From NCBI GenBank assembly GCA_017979445.1, contig CM030714.1:18471892-18535891 (forward strand): a stretch of DNA of 64,000 nucleotides. Reading direction: 5' to 3'. Positions 56,901 to 64,000 of this stretch are shown piece after piece. This DNA comes from Akebia trifoliata. Lineage: Eukaryota > Streptophyta > Magnoliopsida > Ranunculales > Lardizabalaceae. Position 1 is the stretch's first letter. Every line of letters begins with the position of its first letter. A program made the translations under genes and the position numbers. Below the pieces are notes generated by a model that worked only from the letters and a program-made list of their open reading frames with translations, was not told the origin of the DNA and searched no databases.

Positions 56901-58172
56901 TACGGAGAAATACGAACAAAAATCAAGATAAATGTCTGGAAATGTGCGTATAATTGAGTGTTTTGAGACACTCATCAGTACGGTAGGGAACACTAAGCTC
57001 ATACTGGTTATGGGATGAGTATGAGAGTGGAGTCACAATTGAAATTCGGGTTTATTCCTCTCTATGTTTATCAGTGAACTTGTAATGTAAAGGTGATCAT
57101 ATACGAATGGTTTTTATATTTGGGAATCACATGCACGCCTGATAAGCATAGACGAAGATGATTAATTAGCGATCACTAATAATTTATAGTAGTCGAATGT
57201 TCTCACACATCGAAAAGAGACCCATTGCTTACGGTCACATCAAATGGCCTGCTTGAGCCAGATAAATGGTCAACCAAGTGTGGTAAGTGAAGTGACCGGC
57301 CACAAAATCAGGAACTAAAAGCCAGTAAAGAATATGAAACATTATGTCTCGATTGGGAGCGATCCAGTCGTGAATCCAACTCTCTAATTCCACTACTCTA
57401 CCATTGTGTATTATGTATTTGTTGCCTTATTTTTATATATAAAATAAAATGTATGTTTAAATGTTTCGATTTGGTCAATTAGATTTGTATATAAATAAAA
57501 TGCTATAGTGAGTATTGTTGATTGATGTAATGTTAGTTTTAAAATGTTTAGTTGCTCATCCCTTGCTATATGTACTAGTTTATCGTAGTTTCTTCTGTAA
57601 AACTTTGTACTATTAAAATAATTCAGTATGCTTATTCGTTCATGTCAAGAAGGGTTATTGGCAGAAATTATTTGTTTCTCTACTAGTTTACCATTGTTAC
57701 TCACCCTTTTCTTCTCCATTTTTGTTTTGTTTCAAAGCCTGTAGTTGGTGAGGCGGGCGTAGAACCAATGAGTGAGGATCATCTGGTGGGTCAGATAGAC
57801 GACCAGAGTCTATTACCTGGTGAGTACTGGGGTTATGCCCCCTAGTGGTTTCAACTAAACTAGGAGTATGATAGATTTTGTATTGAGCATTAGGATTTTT
57901 ATTAAAGTGAGGATTTTCAGAGTAATCCTCTATATTATTTTTCATTTTGCACTTTGATCTATCTGACATGGCTAGATGTATATAGATCTTCCGTTGTTAT
58001 TTTATTCTTGTATGTATATACAGGATATTGTTGATTTTGTTTATCAGGTAAAACAAGTTGATCGCCTTGGAATGCTAACATAAACAGATGAGACCATGCC
58101 GAAATTTCGAGGCGTCACCTAGTACCTCGAGATCTGACATGGGCTTTCGTGTTAGCGTTTGACGGGGTGCCA
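53978..58172 (+). repeat. 3' LTR of element 5, about 3.0 kb plus a nested solo LTR
   Basis: Starts TATAAAACCCCTAG and ends near GGGGTGCCA at 58172. After removing the 1193-bp insert and one target duplication it is about 2997 bp. It is homologous to 41738-44863 (minus). Its end lies inside the LTR of element 6. Confidence 0.85.
55785..56977 (-). mobile_element. Solo LTR, 1193 bp, inside the element 5 LTR
   Basis: Terminal inverted repeat TGATGAG/CTCATCA and target duplication GTACG at 55780-55784 and 56978-56982. The homologous LTR at 41738-44863 has the uninterrupted site (GGGATGTACGGTAGGG on minus). On minus a CTATAAATAG box lies at about 56625-56634, so it is oriented minus. The family is not recognised; it is unrelated to the Tat-like LTRs here. 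Confidence 0.93.
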
Positions 58173-58944
58173 CTTGACACATGTCACCACCTCAACTCAC
58201 CTCCCTCATCCTTTACCTATCCCATCACGTTTTTTCTTTAAACACCACTACCCACATCAACCCATCACCTTTTCTCTAAAAAAATCTATCTAGTTACACC
58301 TCCAACCTGTACCTCCCCCTAACCTATCATCATAATCCCTACATACCCATATCTTCTCCTAATCTACCATCATTATACCTCCCTTTATCCTACCATCATC
58401 ATTTCCTATAAACCCCATTCTATCAAATCAAACACCTCTAACCTATAACTCCCCCTAACCTACCATCATCAAACCTACACCCTTCCTTCAAATTAAGCAC
58501 TCATTCTCTCCCATCAACTCATCTAAACCTCTAATCTATACACATTTTGAAACATGTCACCATCTCCCTCAACCTTCCAACCACCCTTTTACACCCCCAA
58601 TTCTTTTAAATCAAATATTACTCCCCTTTCGCCTCATCAATCAATTACCCTTTTAAAATCTCATTTTCTGTACCAAACAACAATTAATTCTCTTTCACCT
58701 AACACTCAACCCATTTGAGTTATAAATAACCCATTCAACCCCCTTCCCTAAATAGCCGTCCATACCCTTTGATTTACACACACCCCTCTCTTAAACCCAC
58801 ACCATTATACCATTTCTCATCATTTCACCTAACTCTACCCCTGAAAATAACTCCTAAAACTCTATAAAACACCTTCATTCTCAATTCTCACTACCTAATG
58901 AAAAATTAAGAAAAATATTCTCTCAATCTCAACCCTCTACTCTT

Positions 58945-58980
<36 letters not shown>

Positions 58981-59608
58981 ACTCACACTCAACATTCTAC
59001 TCTCAATTCACAAATCACAACCCACTTTCAACTCTTTACCCTTCTCTATTAAGTCAAGAAAACACAACTTTGAAGATCAAAGAAGATTAAGACAAGAACA
59101 AGGTAGGACATGAACTAGAAAAGAGGAGAAAAAGTCTTCTTCCCCTCCAACTCTCCCTCTTTTACTCTCCTCCTTTCTCTACACCTATGCACACACCATA
59201 AATGATTTGAGTCATCGAGGGGCCCCTTTTTCAATAAGAGTGCCCTCAATGGATTGAATCAACATCAAAACCTCTCATACTTGAGGGCATATATCATACT
59301 TTTTCAATTCTTATTTATTTATTTTTTTTTTTCAAAATCGATCAAATCTGAGGTTACCACCAATGGTAGAGGGAGTAGGGTGCTTAACACCTTCCTTACT
59401 CCCTAACATGGACCCCCTTACCTAGAATCAAACATTGGACGAAATATACCTTATCTGTATGAAGTCGCTAAATGTCAAAATGACATAATCTTCGAAAAAT
59501 ACAATATTGGGTGACCATTCATACCTTTTTACAAATATGAATGGCGACGACTCCAAAATCCTTCAACGTGGTTGAGATATTTGAAAAATGAAAAATCTCG
59601 TGTCCACA
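58173..59608 (+). repeat. 5' LTR of element 6, first part missing
   Basis: Begins mid-LTR at GACACATGTCACC (matching 15238 of element 1), where the element 5 LTR cut it. It has the C/A-rich segment, TATAAAA at 58863-58869 and the block GGTGCTTAACACCTTCC, and ends TGTCCACA at 59608. A (CT)15 microsatellite lies at 58947-58977. Confidence 0.9.
58947..58977 (+). repeat. CT microsatellite
   Basis: About fifteen CT dinucleotides just downstream of the predicted LTR transcription start region. Element 1 has only a short CTCTCT here. Confidence 0.95.
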
Positions 59609-59611
59609 GCT

Positions 59612-59629
59612 TGGTGACTCCACTAGAGA
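59612..59629 (+). other. Primer-binding site of element 6
   Basis: TGGTGACTCCACTAGAGA, 3 bases after the LTR. It differs from the tRNA-Arg complement only by transitions. Confidence 0.75.
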
Positions 59630-61859
59630 ATTGTATGCTCTACCCTCGTGTCAACTTGGCCATTTTTTAAATAAAAAATATACAAACTATTCTTATTTGC
59701 AAGATAACATTGTTCGTTGTATTTATTGTGTTTGTTGTTTAGGTGTATTTCTTTTTCTTTATTTACTCCCTTGGGTAAAAGGGAAAAATTCAATTTTTTT
59801 TCTTTAGTTATCCGATTATTTTTTTGTCATGCATAACATCAAAAAAAATTTTAAAAAAAGGAAAAAAAATATTTGTTTTGGCTCAAGTAAAAAATCAGAG
59901 GCAATGTACCTCTAGTTTGGACTAACAAAATTAAAAAAGGAAAAAAAATATTTTTTTTTGCCAAGTAGACAGCAAAACTTAAACTGACTGTAACTTTCTG
60001 GTCCAATCTCCAATTAACTATTATAGTATATCGATTTGGGGTAGATCAAAATTTTCTTTCAAATGTGACAAAGTCAACGAGATTTGACAAGTCAGAATCA
60101 TTTTTGAGTCCGTTTATTATCATTTTCACTAATATTTATGTTCTGCTTCTTGTAGGGATACAAAATGAGATACAAAAAAATAATGAATAAGTAAATTTTT
60201 GTGGCCCAAACCAAAAACCAGAGGAAATGTGCCCCGCCAAAAAAAAGTTGCTCAGTTGTTCCTTACGTCAGTCTTGACAACTTTTCTCTTGGAATTTATT
60301 TTGTTTTGAATTTTAAAGCTTCAAAAGATCAAACATATAACTTTTTCATTAAATTTAAGGCATACTGCTTGCCACTTTTTGATTGATAAAAATGGAAATT
60401 CCAAGCGATCCTCAGTTGGACCATAAAAAAAAAAAGAAGTCATTTTATGTTAGTTCATTCATTTTTTTTTTTAAATTAAAAAATAACAAAAAATTAAATT
60501 TTTTTATTGGTCGATGCTTAATTATGGATGTGCTATCTTTGTTGATTGATTATCTTAAAAGCCATGGTCTCTATAGATATATTTTCAATGTGCTTAGAAG
60601 ATCTTAATATGGATGTGATGGATTTTGTATTCTTTGATCTATGTGGCATCCATATATTGATGGTTTGATTTGGCCTATGAGCCCATTCATCTAGAAAATG
60701 CCCCGAGCACACTCCATCCTATTTGCACACCACTAGCACGTTTACTTTATTACATTACACGCTTGCATGTCCCTAATAGCCAACGTGACACTAGTGCGTG
60801 GCCCGATTTCCTCGGAGATGCGACGTCATTCATGAAAATCACAACTCTAGTCATGTACCGTAAGGTATATAATACTAGGGCATTAGTACCATTTGATCAG
60901 GTGATTTTAAAAGGTATATCGATGTACCCATGCTGGAGTAACCTGATACTTTGTCCTATTGTAAGTCACACAGTCATATGTTCCGATTGCCAACGTAGTA
61001 CAAGTACGTGGTCGGTCCCCTCGCGGGATTCTAAAATTATTTATGAAAGCTAAAACCCTAGACTCATACCTATACGGTATATCAAAGTAATCTAAGTTTA
61101 CCAGTTGCATTCTTGATCAAATTCAGTACCTAAGCGAGATCCTGCCCCGCTATACTACTATACAACGGGGAAAGACGACGTCTATTTTAGACGAGAGGTG
61201 ACTTAAGAATGCCCTTACTCAGCATCGTGCGCCACCTCTCAACTGGAGATTAAATTGGCTATTTTTGACTTTAGAGATTTGAGTTAAAGTCTTAGATTAT
61301 CACCTATACCGTATATCAAACCAAGTCACCACGTACCGTCTTATTGAGTACGCTTGAGAGGTATATAGGTGCACTTGGGCAAGGGTGGCCAGATAAATTG
61401 CATTGCACGTAGTAAACCTAAAGTTTAGAAACCTCTTCATAGGTCACGACTTGAACTTATCGTAGGTGTTCCCGGGTTACTTTTCGAAAATGGACATTAC
61501 AAGTTATTAAGATCAGGAAGTTACAATTTTGTCCTCAAGATAATCAAACTAATTGTTTAATGGTGTACCAACCCAATAAAGAATCCATTATAAATATGGT
61601 AGTGATTCATAATGACCCAATTCATCTCGATTTAACGATCACGATAGGCCAGACCATTTAAGTTGAAATGGCATTCAAGTTTTTTTTTCATTTTCTAATT
61701 CGGGTCCCAACCCATTTCGAAAGAAGAAAAATATTTTCCAAAGGAAAAGAAAAAAAATGATTTACAAAAGATTTATTGTTGCAAAAAAAATGACTTATAA
61801 AGATATGTTTTGCATGGACCTTGGAAATGTACTGAGATACCTTTTCGTCTCAACTCAGG
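59630..61859 (+). other. Leader of element 6, no gene called
   Basis: Contains patches shared with element 1 (TTACGTCAGTCTTGACAAC near 60260; TTGCATTCTTGATCAAATTC near 61105). A loosely duplicated segment lies at about 60770-60870 and 60980-61080 (GCCAACGT..., then a GTACG-rich stretch, then ACCGTAAGGTATA or ACGGTATA). A 127-codon ORF at 60670-61053 spans the duplicated part and is unlikely to be a gene. Confidence 0.55.
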
Positions 61860-63035
61860 ATGCTAGCTGCAGGCAATAACCCAATCGACCAGTTGGTCAA
61901 AACAACCATTATAGGTATGCACACTGTAGAGAAAATCAACTTTGAGAAATTCATATTGAGATGTGTCCTGTACTTCCATGAGTTTGAGATAGATTGAAAC
62001 CTTTTGGGCGCCATGGCTAAGCGTTGGAACCCTTATCTTCATATCTTTCACATTGGGCATATGCACTTGTGTCCTACTCATGAAGATTATTGTGGCATCA
62101 TGGGGATATCTACTTTAGATCTTCTAGTCAGGCCTATAGTGAAGACAGGATATTCTGGTGACCTCGCAACAAGTCTGAACATTTCAAAAGAAGAAGACAA
62201 GGCCCAAGTCTATAACGGGAGATTGAATTTAGTACTTTTATTGAGTTCATATCGCTCTTACAGTCATCCTATCAATGTAAAAGCAAAAGCCTAGTGAGTC
62301 ACTAGAGACTATCGGTTGTGTTTAGGAATCTTAACCCAATACATATTGACCTCCAAAAGTGATTGTCAAATTGTCCCTAAGTCTTTCACAAACATAGCTT
62401 CCCAGCTCTCAAGAAAAGTCAACCCTATACCTTTCATCATAACTGAAATCTTCTCAGGTTTAGATGACATAAAAAATGATGAGGGAAGAGGTTTCAAAGA
62501 AAACACTCACCTACTTTACATGTGACTTTGCGACCATCTTAAAATTGTAGACATTCCTTTAACCCTCGAGTATAGGCTAGAACACTTTTCTAAAAAAATA
62601 TGTTAGTACGTTACAACTCAATCAAGGCTTGGAGTAAATAGTTGAATTCTCATTTTACTCGTCATATTGGGTTGAGATGCCCTTAGTGGATGACTGACTA
62701 CCCTGTTCTAGATACCAAAGGATCCTATTATGTCCGTTTGATCGGGCTAGAGGAGACATCTTTTTACAATCCTGGATTGATCCTAGAACAGTACGGTATG
62801 CCTATAGAGTTCTCGCTGCCCGACACAAAGATTTAGTTCCCTCGAACCATTGATTGAAAAGTTAGTGCATCTCATTAAGAAGGCTTGGAACAAGCATACC
62901 TTAGGATATTTAGATGGACCAGCAGAGTTCAAAGAGCCAGTCGTTAGAACTAAGAGAAGCAAGCCTAATTGTCATAGCAATCTTGATGACGATCAAAACA
63001 AAGCCAAGCGTCCATGTAAAAAAATAATAATCTGA
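61860..63035 (+). pseudogene. ORF1 of element 6, upstream of gag, PMD-like
   Basis: ATG at 61860; most blocks lie in one frame up to TGA 63033-63035. Blocks: RCVLYFHEFEID, AKRWNPYLHIFHIGHMHLCP and THEDYCGIMGIS, then SRKVNPIPFII. A segment in another frame (about 62700-62830) reads YYVRLIGLEETSFYNPG, LILEQYGMP. A Lys-rich tail (KRPCKK) resembles a nuclear signal. The W-x-P...H-x-F...G-H block followed by P-T-x-E-D resembles the start of plant mobile domains and aligns loosely with 24690-24800. Ogre elements are known for an ORF1 before gag; element 1 and element 3 lack it here. In-frame stops and at least two frameshifts make it a pseudogene. Confidence 0.6.
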
Positions 63036-63236
63036 GTTAGAGTTATTGAAAGTTGTTATTCCATGAAAATCTTATTTGTCAATAATTTTCAATAGTTCAA
63101 TAAAATTATTTTCCTTTAGTTTCTTTATAAATAATCATTGCATAAATGAATTATTTAATGGGTTGGTGTACAAAATTCAATTAAATATCAGGATTCATTA
63201 AAATGTTATCAAGGGGGTAATACTGAAATTGATAAT

Positions 63237-63351
63237 CCACCTCAATTGGATTTACGACTCGTATCCATTCGAACCGGGTCCATGACCCATATCCATCTCA
63301 AATTAGGTCTACGACCCATATCCGATTTTGAATCAAGTCCATGATCCATCA
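63237..63351 (+). repeat. Array A in element 6, about four units
   Basis: Units like CCGGGTCCATGACCCATATC. Much shorter than in elements 1 and 3, with imperfect stems. It is followed by the same AATGACAACCAATCAAACAA-type spacer as in element 1 (near 3260). Confidence 0.8.
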
Positions 63352-63489
63352 ATGATCTAACAAGAATGACAACCAATCAAACAACTAAAGTGAATTCAAT
63401 TTTTTTCCAAAAAAAATATATTATTTCAAAAAAAAAGATGTTTTTCCAATTCAACTTGTTTCAGTTAATCTACTTTTACAAAATGCCAT

Positions 63490-64000
63490 ATTGACTCCAT
63501 GTCGATGCCAGCCCCGTGCTGATGTAATCTTCTTTTTTTAATATATTTTACCAACTCCGTGTCGATGACAAGTCCGACTGATGTAATTTTTTTAAATGTT
63601 TTACCAACTCCCTATCGATGCCAATCCCATGTTGATGTAATTCTTTTTTTAATGATATACCGATTCCATGTCGATGCCAGCTTCGACTGATGTAATTTCT
63701 TTTTCAAAATGTTTTATCGACTCCGTATCGATGCCAGCCTCGTGCTGATGTAATTCCCTTTGTAAAATGTTTTACCAACTCCGTGTTGATGCCAGCTCCG
63801 TGCTAATGCTAGCTTCGTACTGATGTACTCATTTTTTTATATCGACTTCGTATCGATGCCAGATCTGGCTGATGTAATTTTTTTAAATGTTTTATCGACT
63901 CTGTATCGATTTTAGTTTCGGCTGATGTAATTTCTTTTTCAAAATGTTTTACCGACGTCGTATCGATGCTAGCCCCTTGTTGATGTAATTCCCTTTTTAA
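63490..64000 (+). repeat. Array B in element 6, runs off the window
   Basis: Diverged 57-bp units (GACTCCATGTCGATGCCAGC, CCGTGCTGATGTAAT). Gag of element 6 is expected to the right of the window. Confidence 0.85.

Noticed and set aside
60670..61053. 127-codon ORF in element 6's leader
   Set aside because: It covers a loosely duplicated leader segment and shows no known motif; the opposite strand is open too.

Overview
The window is nuclear DNA of a flowering plant, probably a eudicot with a large repeat-rich genome. It is almost entirely nested LTR retrotransposons. Plant-specific marks are the Tat/Ogre-type Ty3/gypsy pol with a second RNase H, a Tekay/Del-type chromodomain integrase, tRNA-Arg-type primer sites, a plant mobile domain (PMD) ORF and a captured HD-ZIP IV gene fragment. 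I see no intact host gene, no rRNA or tRNA gene and no intact retroelement ORF.

Layout. 1-16516: element 1 (+), a Tat/Ogre-like element of about 17 kb cut by the window start, with 5' LTR, primer site, three hairpin-rich repeat arrays, gag, pro, RT, RNase H, aRNase H, INT, a long 3' region and the 3' LTR. 16517-21806: element B (+), a decayed relative with INT remnant, 33-bp repeats and 3' LTR. About 21844-23757: element C (+), a pro-RT fragment of the element 1 family. 24518-26112: a spliced-looking PMD ORF, antisense to element 3. 26113-41737: element 3 (-), an older relative interrupted by a solo LTR (27399-29447). 41738-44863: a Tekay-like LTR (-) lying inside element 3's 5' LTR and itself interrupted by element 4. 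44864-52004: element 4 (-), 3' LTR through RNase H, ending at a 100-N gap (52005-52104). 52105-58172: element 5 (+), Tekay-like pol and 3' LTR, with another solo LTR inside (55785-56977). 58173-64000: element 6 (+), Tat/Ogre-like 5' LTR, primer site, a sense ORF1 and the start of the repeat arrays.

The main result is the structure of the Tat-like family seen in elements 1, 3, 4 and 6. Its leader carries tandem arrays whose units are themselves short perfect inverted repeats. Downstream of INT the family has an ORF on the opposite strand that encodes a PMD protein with a clear intron. In elements 1 and 4 only the C-terminal tail of that antisense ORF remains, and next to it lies a sense-oriented, apparently intronless fragment of a host HD-ZIP IV (ATML1/PDF2/ANL2 class) gene. 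This points to host-gene capture by the element followed by amplification and deletion. All copies are broken by nonsense codons and frameshifts, many of them C-to-T or G-to-A changes.
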